A stretch of DNA of 44,413 nucleotides, taken from Basidiobolus meristosporus CBS 931.73 (lineage: Eukaryota > Basidiobolomycota > Basidiobolomycetes > Basidiobolales > Basidiobolaceae). The stretch lies in NCBI GenBank assembly GCA_002104905.1, contig MCFE01000695.1, positions 1 through 44,413 of the forward strand, given 5' to 3'. The notes under the pieces were generated by a model. That model was not told the DNA's origin and ran no database searches. It saw only the letters and a program-made list of their open reading frames with translations. Shown one piece after another: positions 1 to 12,882 of this stretch. A program made the position numbers and the translations under genes. How positions within the stretch are numbered: the stretch's first letter is position 1; every line of letters begins with the position of its first letter.

Positions 1-617
1 CGATTGTTCTTAAATAAACGCCTTTGCTGAGTTCGGACTGCTAGTTATGCGGTGGATAAATACGTACTCCACTAAAGTTATAGTATATACTGAGCGTCAA
101 TCGGACTTGGATCAACTTAAACCGCATTAGCATACAACCCATCTACGTAGCCACATAGTCCTCTGGATGTTGGAAATGATCCAATCAATGCTGACCACAA
201 CTGGTTAATCATCTGGATCTCCCGCTTCTGGGGACGATCGGCCATATCGGAGCAGAGTATACTCGAACAACTGATTCAGAATCTGGAGGATTAACCCTTT
301 AGCCAGCGGACTGGAGTTCCTGAATCAATTGCTGGAACAAGAGAAATTTTTTCCCCTTCACACAGCGATTCTCCCTGTAGCCAGTCAGGATGCAGAAAAA
401 TTTGGTAGGCCAGATATAGTCTCCCCGAGAATATCTGGATTGCCCTCTTCCCACTGTACGTGCCGTTCGAGCATCTCTTTGTAGGTAGGATATAATCGAT
501 TGCCATCTATATAGAGTAGTGTCTACATGAGACCGATGCACCTCGATTGTTATCTGTGGAATCATCCTACCCATCCATCTAACGTAGGTTGTTCATTGAC
601 TAGGACAGTGAATTAAA
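1..617. other. intergenic, no gene seen
   Basis: This stretch lies upstream of the uL22 ribosomal protein gene. Both strands have only short overlapping open frames without domain-like composition. The last 100 bases before position 618 presumably hold the uL22 promoter and 5' leader, but I see no clear TATA box or other defined element. Confidence 0.5.
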
Positions 618-1169
618 ATGGTCAGATACTCTGCCACTCCAGCCAACAGCGCCAAGTCTGCCCAAACTCGTGGTTCTTACCTTCGTGTTCACTTCAAGAA
701 CACCCGTGAGGCCGCCGCTGCCATCTCTGGCATGAAGTTGCAAAAGGCTATCACTTACCTTGAGGACGTCAAGGCTCATAAGCAGTGCATCCCTTTCCGT
801 CGCTTCGCTGGCGGTATTGGCCGTTGCGCTCAAGCCAAGGCCTTCAACACCACCAAGGGACGCTGGCCTGTCAAGTCGGCTGAATTCTTGTTGGGTCTTC
901 TCAAGAACGCCGAGAGCAACGCCGAGAACAAGGGTTTGGAAGCCGAGACTTTGATCATCAAGCACATCCAAGTCAACCAAGCTCCCAAGCAACGTCGTCG
1001 TACTTACCGTGCCCACGGTAGAATCAATCCATACATGAGCTCCCCCTGCCACATTGAGATCATCGTTTCCGAGGAGGATGCCACCGTCAAGCGTGAGGAT
1101 GATGGAAAGGCCCCCAAGCTTAACAAACGCCAATTGGCTCGCAAGAGATTGGTCGCCAGCCGTCAATAA
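618..1169 (+). CDS. RPL17: 60S ribosomal protein uL22 (L17)
   Basis: Structural protein of the large cytosolic ribosomal subunit, lining the peptide exit tunnel. The 183-residue single-exon product matches the family's usual length of about 184. It starts [20 protein letters not shown] and carries the conserved core ([22 protein letters not shown], then [15 protein letters not shown] around residues 57-72). The [20 protein letters not shown] signature lies near residues 128-147. The tail is lysine/arginine rich, as in eukaryotic members. The ATG at 618 begins the conserved N-terminus, so the start is secure. A likely polyadenylation signal (AATAAA) lies at about 1231. Codon use is that of a highly expressed gene. 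A long antisense open frame overlaps it and is a coding shadow. Confidence 0.97.
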   Translation: MVRYSATPANSAKSAQTRGSYLRVHFKNTREAAAAISGMKLQKAITYLEDVKAHKQCIPFRRFAGGIGRCAQAKAFNTTKGRWPVKSAEFLLGLLKNAESNAENKGLEAETLIIKHIQVNQAPKQRRRTYRAHGRINPYMSSPCHIEIIVSEEDATVKREDDGKAPKLNKRQLARKRLVASRQ

Positions 1170-4080
1170 ATTCCTCGTACATTCGGATGTTCTTGTATGA
1201 AGTACGCATCTACGTACCCTCTCTGCTTTGAAATAAAGTTCCACTCCTGGATTACATCAATAATATTGGATTAGAGTATACTTGCGAGCGTGGCGCCGTC
1301 TTCAGACAGCACACTGCTCGAAGTACAGTTACGCATACGTAACAAACCGCCGGCTGCCACCGAAGATTGCTCATTCCCAACGTATCTACGCCCGTACCAA
1401 TAAACCACCCAACCACACCACCTGCCCTGTAAACTTGTCCCACCTGCATATTGCACTAAAGCATTGGCTTTGAGGGCATGCTCCTTCAAGATTTTCAATG
1501 TATATATATATGTGTGTGTGCACTTGGTTCGCATCAAAGATATCGGCTCCTCCTTTGGGTCGTTGATACATTGAACAGGTGATCTTAACCGACCTTTGTG
1601 CAACCTCATCAGTGAAAGTCCATGATATATTTGTATGTATGTCGGATGCATTGCATTACTCTCCTTGTGATCAGGTGGCCAAACACCGGATCATTCTCTG
1701 CTTTCCATCCGAAATATACAGCCTGTTGAGACTGCAAGACTTTCGGAGGGTTGGAGGAGTCCGTTTGTTGCGCCCAGGTAATCTCAATACAAAAGAATCG
1801 AGATACCGACACAGTTATGAGTAGCATGCCGAGATTTTCATCAGTTGCACAAACAATGGCTTATCCATATACCCAGAATCCACGCCTGGACAAGTGGGTC
1901 GAAATTCATCAACATCACACATTGGCCGCCTGCCATGAAAATTGGGCCCTCGACTTGCTAGCCATCTGGGGCCCAAATCGGTAGTTGGTTGCCCGAGGTT
2001 TGGTAAGAGATATCAATTCCATTCCTTGACTGGTAGGTGGGGAATCAGTTGAAATGATCGCTATTGCAGGACCATGTCCAAGAAATCGAGTACACACTAT
2101 GGCAGATACTGTGTATGGCACCCAGTTGTTCATAAATGATGGCGGTTTCCCACTCGGTCGACTGGTTGGCCATCAATTTGGACTTCGTGTGATATGCTCC
2201 GAATCCTTTATATTGGTAGCCTACCGGTCCTTAAGCACACCTGTCACGTTCCCCAGCCGAAGATTGTGCTGAGGAAGGTAGGAAATTGGTGAGCATCTTG
2301 TGTTTGATAAAGTGACATCTTTCTAAAGAGGGCTTTGGGACATTCATGGGCATTCTAAGGTTCTTCACTGGAATCCTCATACCATTTCCCAAGAACCCAA
2401 GGCTCTATCAACACAGGGGTACCATCAATTTGGTGAAGTTCACATTGAGGAGAAGAACATTGGTTGATCTTTGTGGTCAGACAGAGTAACATAGGTGGCC
2501 CCAAAACTTGTTTGATATAGGATACTTGCTCTCTGGGTTGAGTTCAGGAACAGAGGAACTTCCCCAAAAGTATTTGCTGGAGCTTCATACAACGGTAATT
2601 TCCTGTGGTTATGTTGTGTAGAATCAACGAGAGCCCCCTCCACTTCCCGTCACTGACCCTTACCCTAAAGTGACCTGACGAAACGTGTTGGCTGGATGTC
2701 AAGATGGTCATTCGTGTCTGGGATCAACGGGAAGACGGCCATGAACGGGTGGGAAGACCGCAGCCGATCGGAATGATTAGTGTGGGGTTTGCGACTGTCC
2801 GAAGGTTATCTACATCAGTGATACACAACAATCATCCCCTAAGGTTGGTGCGAGAATGAACCACACGATCTTCGAGGATCACCGGCACCACCACCATTCA
2901 AATACCCACGCGAAGAAGCCTAGAACTCCTAGGCAGTCGGATCCCCATCAGAAGCGCACCACAAAGAGGGGATAGGATTTGGATTTGGATCCGGATCCGG
3001 ATCCGGATCTATAGCGTCCCTCGAAACCCGTTTGTTCGACCTTGCGCTGGTTACCATCAAGACTCTGCAACCAGTGTAGCAACCACAGGCATCACATGCC
3101 GAGACCGAATGAGAGCGAACCGGTTGGTGTGGTCTTGATACCATTGACCAGATATGATCGACGTAATGATGAGTCGAGTTTGTCTCGTGGTCATGCTGAT
3201 GGAGTGCTCACGCTTCTTTCCCCACGGCACAGAAACCTGACTGGAGATGGCCAGGCAGATGTTCGACACCCTCGGCTTGGTGCGACGTTACTCCCTGCAA
3301 GAGGAGGATCCGGGTCTCAGCATGACACGGCGTCGTTTGGCCTCAGGAAAGAATGTCGGCCAATTTCCAGCGCAAGTGCCCGACCTCGAATGTAACGGGG
3401 CTAACCTGATCTTGATGGGCTGTTTGCAGATGATCCGTAGGGAAGATCAGTATAGTAGAGTAGATGATCTCTCATCTACCAGGAGTGCACCATGTCCCGA
3501 ACACAACGACTCTAGGTATCCTGTCATATGGCTCGGCCGGTTTCGCTGCCCCTGCACACTTGTTTGCTGATCGATAGGAACCGAAACACACATATCACTA
3601 ATCCGGCATTTTCTCAGCTACCCACCAGCTATGTGCGGCACTCGCAGTCATCGAAACTGGCCTGCCTTATCCCTGGTACGAATAGTGCCCGGGCGAAGGG
3701 GGAAGGGAGGGAACGACCAAGGGTTGGGCTGGGACACAACGATCGGTGGATGGGCAGATGCTTGATAATTGATTACTTTAATGGTTTCGTAGAGTGGGCC
3801 AGGGGTTAAAAATAACATAATCTAACAATTCCCGAGGGCTTTAACTATATAGATGCGAGGTGTACACGGTGTGCTCTAACGATGGAGGCACATGAATAGA
3901 TGGGAGTGGCAGGAAGGTGAGCTGTACGAACAAAATTGCAGTGATTCCAAGAAAAATACTCGGGTGTAGTGGAGCTGGGTGCGTACTGTGTTACTTCGAC
4001 GGGTCAGCATACCAGGGGACAAAAGAGGGGCCCAGATATGGCGGGATTTTCCGGGACCCGAGTTGCATCGTCCTGGGTGA
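1170..4080. other. long intergenic stretch, no gene recognised
   Basis: About 2.9 kb without a convincing gene. It holds the uL22 3' end, a TA/TG microsatellite at about 1500-1520 and a GGATYY hexamer repeat at 2974-3010. Open frames are short, lie on both strands and have arginine-, serine- and histidine-rich translations without recognisable domains. A spliced gene or a long noncoding RNA cannot be excluded by eye. Confidence 0.5.
2974..3010. repeat. GGATTT/GGATCC hexamer simple repeat
   Basis: Six consecutive near-identical hexamers grade from GGATTT to GGATCC. Read in one frame on the minus strand they give a Asp-Pro/Asn-Pro run, but there is no supporting gene context, so I treat it as a simple repeat. 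Confidence 0.8.
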
Positions 4081-5620
4081 CTAGGCTTCGATGAGCTCGG
4101 CTGGGAGGAAAGTCCATACTGTGCCAACGATCGCCATGATGCTGCATATGCCGATCAAGCTCCAATCGAACATCTTGCGCCCTCTGGTGAGCTCGTTTTT
4201 GAACAGCTGGAGGTGGCAGGCCAGTGGCAATATGGCAGAGATGGTGAAGCAGGAGAAGGACCCCAACAAGGCCATCACGCGGTGGAAACCTGGTATCAGA
4301 ATGGCCACCATACAGACGAAGAGACAGAGCGCGGTGCGGAACACAATTCGGCGATACTTCGAGGCGCGGATGTTCAGGTTAAACGGGGCGTTGCTAAAGA
4401 ACACCTCCAGAATTAGGTTCGCCGGGTTCAGAGTCAGTCCGAACTTGCTAATTGGGTTGAGCACCACGGTCCACACAACAAGTCGAGTCAGAAACTGATT
4501 GTAATTGGGATTCTCAACCAGGTTCATGATGATCTCGTGTTGAAGTGAGTTGCCAAACATCAAGTAGCCACCACCGGCCATCACAAGGTAGATAACACTG
4601 GTGATGATGTAGGAGTACTTCAGCACAGCAGGGAACTTCTCCGGGCACTTCATGTCGCGATATATGCTGGCAAATACCGCATGACCGGCAAACCCTGCCA
4701 TCAGAAGACCGAAGCTAATAGGGATAGCCCATGGCATAGCGGGCCAGAGAGAAGTGGAGGCTGGCACCAACAGCGACCCGGGGGAAACTGTGGTGGAAAA
4801 TCCGTTTATAACCACCACGGCCACAAGTGCCACGGTAGATATAATCCCAATGATAGAGGTGTAGGCCAAGATACCAAGCGGCACCCATGTAGAAGGGATC
4901 AAAACAAGGATCCCGATCACCTTCAGCAGGTTCAGGTTTGATTCGGGATATAAGGCATGGATAGAGTCGGCAAACACCATCAGCAATGCCACACTTGCTG
5001 CTAGTAGCTCAGCGACCAGAAGTACGGCCATAGCTATTCTTCCCTTGTTTCCGAACGCAGCGTAACCCACGTCGGACAACGAGAGCATGGCGGGGTTCAA
5101 GTCCAGGCACCTACGAAGCAGAATAGCGGTGTAGCGAGTCAGCAGGCAAAAGCATAGCAGCAAGAACAAGCCGAGCACCCAGCCAGTGATCTTGAAGCCA
5201 TAGGGTAAGGATAGAATACCAAGGCCCATAAGTACATTCACTGCATTGAATACGGACTGTGAGAAAGTGCTTGTAGGCTCATCAAAGCCGTCCCCCTCAT
5301 GAGGCGAAGGCAACAAGGGCTTTTCCTCGGGATTCAAGCTACTGGGGAGCTTGGCAATCTGTTCGGACGTGGTGGTAGGAAGACTCATGGTGCATTCCGT
5401 GGGTCGAAGATACTCCTCGCCTACAATATCCTCGGGGCTAGAATTGGGGTAAGTGAAAGAACACAAGCACAGCCAAGGGCAGAAGAGCTTACTCGGGAAA
5501 GGCATTTGCCAGCAAGTGAAGGGTGGTGCTCTTGTGGGAAGAAGATAGCACGCCCTCGGTGATTCTAGAAGTTCTTGAGCGAGCTGACCGAACAGTGTAA
5601 GTTGAGCGGTACGAAGACAT
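4081..5620 (-). CDS. AAAP-family amino acid transporter, AVT1-like
   Basis: Polytopic membrane transporter of the amino acid/auxin permease family. Its closest resemblance is to yeast vacuolar Avt1, which exchanges neutral amino acids for protons across the vacuolar membrane. I infer two exons: 5620-5493 (start ATG) and 5437-4081, with a 55-nt intron (GTAAGC...TCTAG), giving 494 residues. A hydrophilic N-terminus of roughly 90 residues, rich in Ser/Thr/Pro, precedes the first membrane segment, which has the family signature FNAVNVLMGLGILSLPYGF. About ten further hydrophobic segments follow, ending in a short tail (AELIEA). A start without the intron would give a Cys/Phe-rich N-terminus unlike the family. 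The substrate is inferred from the family, not visible in the sequence. Confidence 0.9.
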
Positions 5621-8600
5621 CACGAAGCTAGGGAACAAAGACGAGATAAGAAGACGCTACTAAAGACTCGGCCGAAAGAAAAGACGATTGATTGTCCCGT
5701 AGACAGCACTGACTGACCAGCATGATTGCTTTATAAAGCCAAGGATCACCAGATAGCCGCCTGAAAATATACTAACGTGATGTTACAATGATACAGTATC
5801 TCGCATATCCAGTCCATGATCAAGTAAGGAAATAAAAAGTATTTTAACTGGACAATTATCCGTTTCATGGAGACAAGCCAGCAACCCATGTTACGTCAAT
5901 TCTTATTGCAAGTACATAAATCGTTAATAATTAAACTGAAAACTCCATGGCCGCCGGACTGATATAGATAGGCAACTACAAAAAAGGATGAATTGAATCA
6001 ACTGGATGCTAAAGCCATACAATAGATCAAACACCATAAAGAGTAAATGGGTGATCATTTTGGTCCATCCGATATTATTGTCCTTCCCTGACACTCACAC
6101 TCGCGTATCATCGACAGAAATCAACATGTTAAGGGGGCCTATCACAAGGGAGAAACTCAAACCAGAGTGGTCAGGGAGTAGGGCGTAGGAGAGATTAGGC
6201 CAGAGTGTGTATCCTAGACATACTCCTTGCGCACCCAGTGCTGTCTGAGCCAGCACAAGTGCAACGGTGGTCAGATACAAGATCTCGTCTACACTCGAGT
6301 GCTACGTCCTATGCATCCAGGATGGTGCTTGTGGGGTGCTCGGGCACCGGGGTGAGTGTAGTCATGTCACATACTCGAGGCATGGCTGAGCCTACGGTGA
6401 GCAGGCATACATGCGTTGTTAGAGCTCCTGAGGGATCATGAGGAGCGGCAGTAGTTTCGAAGCGTCAAATGCGGGAAGTTTCACACGCTAATTAGTGATA
6501 CTTGATGACTTCGGTGGATAACTGTTCGGAGCATGTACACTCTATGACTCATGGGAAGCTGACTGAGGATGGTGACACAGTCAGCAGTATAATCATGCCA
6601 TTTACCTAGACTGATCTGGTGGATGGTGGTATTAGTTTGAACGCTGTGTGGCACCTGAAGTTTTCAAGACGAAAGCATTCGAGGTGGCAACCGCTGCATC
6701 AACACGGCAATCTTTCTGGATCGGAAGGGCACATAAATGACCGGTTTAACCAAGTTACTGGCAGGCGGATGGAGCAGAAGGATGGCTTGATCAGTGCGAA
6801 TGCCAATACGTGTCGATACGAAGGCAGCGGCTGTCACATGGGCAGGTAGACATGCTCAGAAGGTGAATGTGCCCGACGCACGCAATGATTTACTACATCA
6901 TTGGCTAGGCATGAGCTGGGCCAGGAATGGTTGGCTGCAGCCCAGCAATCAGACTCAATTGAATGTTGTGAGAGGAGGTGCATGATTGAGACATCGAGGT
7001 AATCTTTGGCTTGTGACTGACAAATGGAATTCCGAGAACCCAAACCACAATCGCCCATCCAGCTGATTTTCACTGATCATTCCTTTATCAAAGCGGTGCT
7101 GCGAGCGACATGTCCCACTCGCTTCCACACCCTACAAATACGGCCATCAAGTGAGTGAGTCCAAGGCCGACCACAGGCCACACCACCCAACAAACCACCA
7201 AGATCAAGAACCCATCTGGCAGCTAGCCAGTAATTTGATACGTACAAGCGTCGAGGGTTGGGCCGTTGTTGAACTGGACTGCAACAGATGCCTGCCAGCC
7301 CATCAATCGATGTTTCTATTTAGATCCAGGATGGTGGTACAATGGTTGTAGAGATTAAACTTCAAATCTAACCAGATCGCTGTTGGAGATTATACTGTGT
7401 TGGAATGGCCACTCTATTGAGTCTCGCCTTCCCATTCAGTATAGAATAAGCAGTATTAATTGGTCCACCTTCGGTGTGGTGGCCTTGTCCATATTTGGAA
7501 GGTTAGATACCACCATCTGGGTGGGAATTTATTGGCCCATGTGAATCGATGATCAGGTGGTATATTCCATGGTGCTTCTCTGCTCCTCTGCTCCTCGCTC
7601 AGTATGTGGAGGCCGGAATATTTGCAGCATTGAGGCGGCCAAGAAAGCATTGGCAGCTAAGTTCTCGGTTCATCCAGTGCAGCTCGCTTTGTGGAACTAG
7701 ACTATACGTGAGGTTGTGGCAAGGGCATGGCATATGCATATCTGATTTCTGATTTTTATGCGTGGTTTTCCACGCCCTCCGATTCTCTGATTCCATATGA
7801 CGTGCTTTCTGTGGCATCCCCAACAAGAGATACAAACTCCCCTTTTCCTAGAGCCGTGCAATAGGAATGTGGTTGGTCGCTTCACCAACCGGATTGGCAA
7901 AAGAGGTGTACAGGCCTGCTTGTGAATGCTTTCTGGATATGCCTAAATCGTTAATCGGCACTTTGCGGTGTCCGCTCAGTGCTGCAACACTTTTCAAGGG
8001 TAGTGAGGGTCTTGAGCAAATGGAGATTTATCTTGGGACACCCCCTATGGGTACCACACGGTCTCCTTCCACCCAAGACTTGGCCATTTAGACGATACTA
8101 TGTGGATTCCGGTATTTCCCGCTCCCAGATTTCCTTTCGGGATATAGCCATCGCCAACAATCTTCTTGGGAGTGATTGGCGGACAGGGATGCGAACCTTT
8201 GCTTTTTGACCTGCACATGCGCTGCAGCGAATAATTAGTCCTGCGCCTAATTTTCCACATTGTGGATGTCTCCAACGCTCTTGTCCTTATTTAGCCTTTG
8301 GCAATTTTCAGCCACCCTTTAGTAAATAAAATCATTGGGAATTGGCGGGAGCTGATCTAAAGTCCAAATCCAACCCAAGTCTCTTCATGCTGCACATCAC
8401 TTTCCAGGTTGGGCTAAAGATCCATTCCACTTGTAGATGGGTTACTCTTGATAGGAAAGAAGTGAAAGCGTGCTGGCTGTAAACACTCCTAATCACATAG
8501 GTCAATACAATCAACCCTTGCATAGGGTGCCATGTTACAGCCTCTTGGAGATGAGTGGAAGTGAGGCTGATGTATCATATATCATGATGGATGGCCCATG

Positions 8601-9841
8601 AAAAGTGGTTGAAGGCACTGCGGCCACCTTCTCTGCAAGCTTTGCGATTACAGCCCTGATGCATGTGTATCAATGGCCATTTCGGGGTAGTGGACTTTAG
8701 ATATGACATTGCCGCTGCAAACAAACAAGTTATCCAGAGATGTACTTGCCATGAACCACTCAACTTCATCATCATCTAGAATACAGTTTTCTTCATTTGT
8801 TTAACTCAGTTCAAAGCATCACTACTCCTGTGTTATTTGGGAGGCACTTCGAACCCATCCAAACCTACTGCAGATTGGCAGTGAGCGCTTGTCCTTGAGT
8901 TCTTGATGCTTTTTGTGGCCATCTATGTCGCCCTAAGAAAAAAAATTAAGAAAAGGCCAGCAGAATGCCGTCATAATATCAGCTGAATTCCAAGTTTTGC
9001 CAAACCTACAACTCTCAATATCTCGGGTACTAGCTATTAGGCAGACCAGCAGACATACTTTCTAGGAGAAGACTAGGCCACCTAGCAATCATGCCAAGTA
9101 TGGTAATTTGCCACCTACTACTAGCACCAAAAATTGCAACTGGAAATTTGAAGGAAAAACACCAGCTGAATGCCAGCAAAATACCATAAGAATACCAGCA
9201 GAGTACCAGTTAAAAATCTAATACTGGCAGAATACCAGCAGATTATCCTATGAATTCCAAGTTTGAGATTTCTCATAGGGGTCTCAACCTACTGAGATGT
9301 TAATCTGCAAGTGCAGCTTTGATCATGGGATTCACCGCACAGATCCATGGCCTGACACTGGTCGAGATGACAGAGTAAATGAAAATCGGTAGGTAGCCGT
9401 TTAGGAACCGTACCCGGGCAATACCTTGCTGTCTCTTAACTCGACAACAGCATGATTGGCACCGCCCTAGTATTGTCAGAAACTTAGTCTGGTTGGTTGG
9501 TCATGCTTTCATGGAGACTATACGACCCCTGCTGCCGCAGGCATTTCCTGAGTGTTTAGGCAGTGTTACCATTGGCCCCAAAAATACGTGAAACACGCTA
9601 GAGTTAGCTACGCTGGCAGCACTTCTAACAAGCCCACCACCCCTTACTTGGAAACCAAAAAAAGACGCGCCTAGGGTGGCGAGCATTGACCAGTGGCAAG
9701 AACACAATGAGCTTTATTCATTTAGCAAGTAGCTAGGGACTAGTAAGAGCGGGCCCCACTTCACCTGTCCACTATTATGGGTGGTAGGCTGTTCCGCGAC
9801 TGGCTACGTGCAGAGAATATAGGGGTTGGGGGGTAAAGTAA
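5621..9841. other. long intergenic stretch, no gene recognised
   Basis: About 4.2 kb between the head of the transporter gene and the tail of the V-ATPase H gene. I find no ORF with domain-like content, no rRNA and no convincing tRNA. A patch at 8953-9262 repeats short CCAGCAGAATACC-like words. The first 200 bases presumably contain the transporter promoter. Confidence 0.5.
8953..9262. repeat. degenerate CCAGCAGAATACC-type word repeat
   Basis: Variants of (AA)TACCAGCAG recur at irregular spacing (about 8959, 9170, 9191, 9201 and 9230). The word TGAATTCCAAGTTT occurs near both ends (about 8985 and 9250). This looks like a decayed local duplication or the edge of an old repeat element. No coding potential was seen. 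Confidence 0.45.
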
Positions 9842-11796
9842 CTATTCCCATGCGTTGGTCATGAGCTTTTGGACTGCGAGAAGCGCCTGGTATCTGACCT
9901 CGGGGTTTTCGTGTGTCATCAGCTCCATAATACGCTGCTTCGCCCCGATCTCTTGTACCACTCGCTTGCCGTTCACATAATGCTTGACGTATTGGCCAAT
10001 ATCATGGGAGGCAACAGCGAGTACAATAGGGTCGGTGGATGTTGCCAATAGCCTTCCCAGACGTCTTAAAAAAACTCCGAGATCAATAGGCTGGATGTGT
10101 GGATCGAAAACATGGCTGAACGTTACCTCAAGAGCTCATGGTCATTCTCGTTGAAGCGTGCGCTGTTCTGAGTCCAGAACTGCTGCGATTGGTGTGGAGG
10201 TGACCAGGAAAGCTTTCCGGACTCTACCTCACCAATGTACTCGTCCCATGTGCTATTTCCAGGAGCATCGAGGTGTTAGTAAAGAGGAGAAGCATGCGGA
10301 TGAGAAATCGTCCTACGTCAAACTCTGGAAATTCTCCTCAAGTTGGCTCTTCAAAAATTCAATGTCTTCTATGATGTCCGGATCGGACCACTTGCGGGTA
10401 GCAAGGTTTTCGCTGAAATTCAAAAGCTTGTGCACAAGCATGGACGCCATGTTTTCTTCTGGGGCCTTCTCAATCAGATTCTGTCCAACGTGCAGTCGTT
10501 AGCCTTACTATCCAGCAGGGTGGGCTTGTGTATGGAGAGAGAGGTTTTACCTTGAAAGTAGAGATGATCACTCGAATGACCTTTTCTTTGACGGATGCCT
10601 TGGCCACATCAATGAAGATCGGAATAACGTCGTACTTCCTGGAAATGACCGAGGGTTAGCAATTGCTCTGCTTTTGAAGCGTGCTCAAAGTCGATCAACA
10701 TACGCGCCAATTTCACCTGCTATCGACTTTTCAAATGATAAAAGCCAGAAGCAGAAGATCACTTGGTACTGCATCTGGGGGTTGTTGTTATTTCTCTTCA
10801 GGAGATCTAAAAGACTACCAGAAATCGAATCAGCCGCAAGGATGGGTGCTGTCCAGCTAGCTAGTTCTACTTACGACGAAACACCGTTGCGAGTCTCGTA
10901 AAACCTCCGCCTGTAGGCCGACACCTTCAGTAAAGACTCCAGATTTTGGACTGCAATGTCCGATACGCTGATGTTCTTGCTCTGGAGCTGAGCAGCAATC
11001 CATTGAAAGAAATCCCGAAGATCCACGCCTTCATCGCTATCAGCAGTGCTTTAGGCAAGCGCATAGGTTAAGGTTAATGAGAATTACGCTGTATGGGCTA
11101 TCGATAACTCTACCATAGCAAAGTAGTGAGGATTTTGCTTGATTTCAGTGCAATGAAATCATCGTCTTTGGAAAGACACCTGAAAGAAACCTGATTTGAG
11201 ACTCGGTGCGTGCTAGAACCGGCAAGTTGAAACTCACTTCAGAAACGGGGAAAAGGGGTATTTGGGGTTTTCTACGCAAGTTTGGTGGAAATAGATGGCA
11301 TTATTCTCGTTCGCTACACACGAGAGATGCGCTAGTTAAGTAAACGAAGCGGTTTAAACGCACGAGTAATAAGCCCACCATCAAGAATATCGTCGGCGAC
11401 AACTAGGAGTTGTTGAAGAGATTCGACTTTGGCAACCTTGTCAACGAGGTTTACAAGCGCCCCGACTAGTACGGCCCCAACTTCCTTTAAAATGCTTTCT
11501 TAGACATAGAAAATAGGTGGAATTGGAATAAAGAGTACACTACTGGTAAAGGAGCACGTGTCTCTGCAGAAGAGGTGTGATAGCTCTTCAATATCTGATA
11601 CTCCTCCTCTGTGACAAGCTCGGAATTTCGATAATCCTAAAACCTGTTAGACTGGTCGAAAGCGAGTTGTACTGTTCATAGCGGACAATACCTCCCAAGA
11701 GAGTTGTTTTTGGCGGACAGTGGATGTGAGCTCGTCTAGATATACGTTGGAGACGAGAGAGACTGGGAATACGTCGTTCATTGAAGAAGATGACAT
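9842..11796 (-). CDS. VMA13: V-type proton ATPase subunit H
   Basis: Regulatory subunit H of the peripheral V1 sector. It activates ATP-driven proton pumping and blocks ATP hydrolysis by free V1. I reconstruct 11 exons: 11796-11692, 11636-11558, 11498-11379, 11313-11238, 11179-11114, 11048-10875, 10814-10704, 10638-10551, 10480-10317, 10252-10127 and 10064-9842. They total 1332 nt, or 443 residues (yeast Vma13 has 478). Family landmarks are the N-terminal RQKQLSWEDYRNSELVTEEE, then MQYQVIFCFWLLSFEKSIAG, KYDVIPIFIDVAKASVKEKV, GKLSWSPPHQSQQFW and the C-terminal VLAVASHDIGQYVKHYVNGK and EVRYQALLAVQKLM. Introns are 54-70 nt, several with CTAAC branch motifs. The least certain junction is exon 2/3 (donor GTGCTC, acceptor CTAAG), chosen because it alone keeps the frame. 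Confidence 0.93.
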
Positions 11797-12543
11797 ACTG
11801 TATGCTTAAGGGAGAGCAAGCTTTGCGTAAAATTGGAGTCAGGGCTATGCTATCAATAAGTATTACTTCACGTATCACAGTTACATCAATATCATTGATC
11901 AATGAAATCCCAACGATGCCCCTAGGCAGTGTATGTTCTACGAATGCGTCTACAATATCACACATGCCGGCTGAGAAATTATATCGGAAATAAGCAGCTT
12001 CCCCCATCCATTTCTCGCCATTTGGGTTCCAAAAAGGAGAATTACGGCGAGCCAAAAACATCCGTTTTGCGATATGATGAATTAACTTAAATTCGAGTGG
12101 CTTGTACGTTCCAACCTTAACCTAGCCAAGGTCGCACAAGCGGTATACTCTGCTGTTTGGTGACGTTGCGGCCAGGTATGAGGTACGCCTCCAAGTCAGC
12201 ACTCGCTCTCCCTTGCCCAAGGCAGCCCTTAGTCAGGTCTTGTCTCTGGGTGGGAGCTTGGTTCAAGGCGGCACTGGCAACTCTAGGCCTTAGCGGAGAT
12301 GCCGTGCAAGTCCTGGCCAGTCGTCCAGGCCATTGCAGAAAAGGCGAAAAACGCAGAAAACAGTAAATGATTGGATTCTGAGGAAAAAGGATGATTGATG
12401 AAATCGGTCTGATTGGCAGACACGCAGGCGAATTGGCTAGGTGGGCGAATCAAGATGACGGAGAGAGGGAGGGAATAAAAGTTGGATTAAAGGCTCGGAG
12501 GCTCTCTCTTCCAACATATCGACCTACTTGGCCGTTCTTCAAC
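11797..12543. promoter_or_regulatory. shared upstream region of V-ATPase H and eL38
   Basis: These 747 bases separate the two divergent genes and must hold both promoters. An open frame on the minus strand runs from 12061 through the V-ATPase start into exon 1 in another frame. Its translation shows no domain, so I take it as chance. Pyrimidine-rich sequence precedes the eL38 start at about 12495-12543. No defined binding site was identified. Confidence 0.4.
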
Positions 12544-12882
12544 ATGGTTAGCATTTATACCACAGACGCGCGATCTTGTCCAACCACCAGCATCGTGACT
12601 TTCAACTTCGATGGATGGATCCGCGAATTTGCATAGATACGCAACATGAGACTAACCAGCCCTTTTACCCTACAGCCTAAGCAAGTCCAAGACATCAAAA
12701 ACTTCCTTGAAATCGCTCGCCGCAAGGATGCCAGGTCCGCGCGTATCAAGAAGAACGGCGCTGAGGTCAAGTTCAAGATCAGATGCTCCAAGTATCTCTA
12801 CACCCTCGTTGTCGCCGACCTTGACAAGGCCGAGAAGCTCAAGCAATCCCTCCCCCCTTCCCTTACTGTTGCTGAAATCTAA
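12544..12882 (+). CDS. RPL38: 60S ribosomal protein eL38
   Basis: Small protein of the large cytosolic ribosomal subunit. Exon 1 is only the ATG at 12544-12546. Intron 12547-12675 (GTTAGC...TACAG, 129 nt) follows and exon 2 is 12676-12882. The 69-residue product ([20 protein letters not shown] onward, ending PSLTVAEI) matches the usual 69-70 residues of the family. Joining the bare ATG to CCTAAG restores the universally conserved MPKQ start, which decides the model. An AATAAA signal lies at about 12896. An intron directly after the start codon is common in fungal ribosomal protein genes. Confidence 0.96.

Noticed and set aside
600-1244. 214-codon ORF antisense to uL22
   Set aside because: Typical shadow of a highly biased coding sequence; leucine- and serine-rich without domain structure.
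2929-3144. Minus-strand ORF with Asp-Pro repeats
   Set aside because: Generated by the GGATCC hexamer repeat; no gene context.
8177-8247. tRNA-like 71-base stretch on the minus strand with GGTTCGCATCC and a terminal CCA
   Set aside because: The acceptor stem pairs at only five of seven positions, the T stem is poor and there is no A-box-like D arm. The CCA is not genome-encoded in fungal tRNAs.
11588-12061. 157-codon minus-strand ORF overlapping the V-ATPase H start
   Set aside because: It runs through exon 1, intron 1 and part of exon 2 of a well-supported gene in another frame and has no recognisable content.
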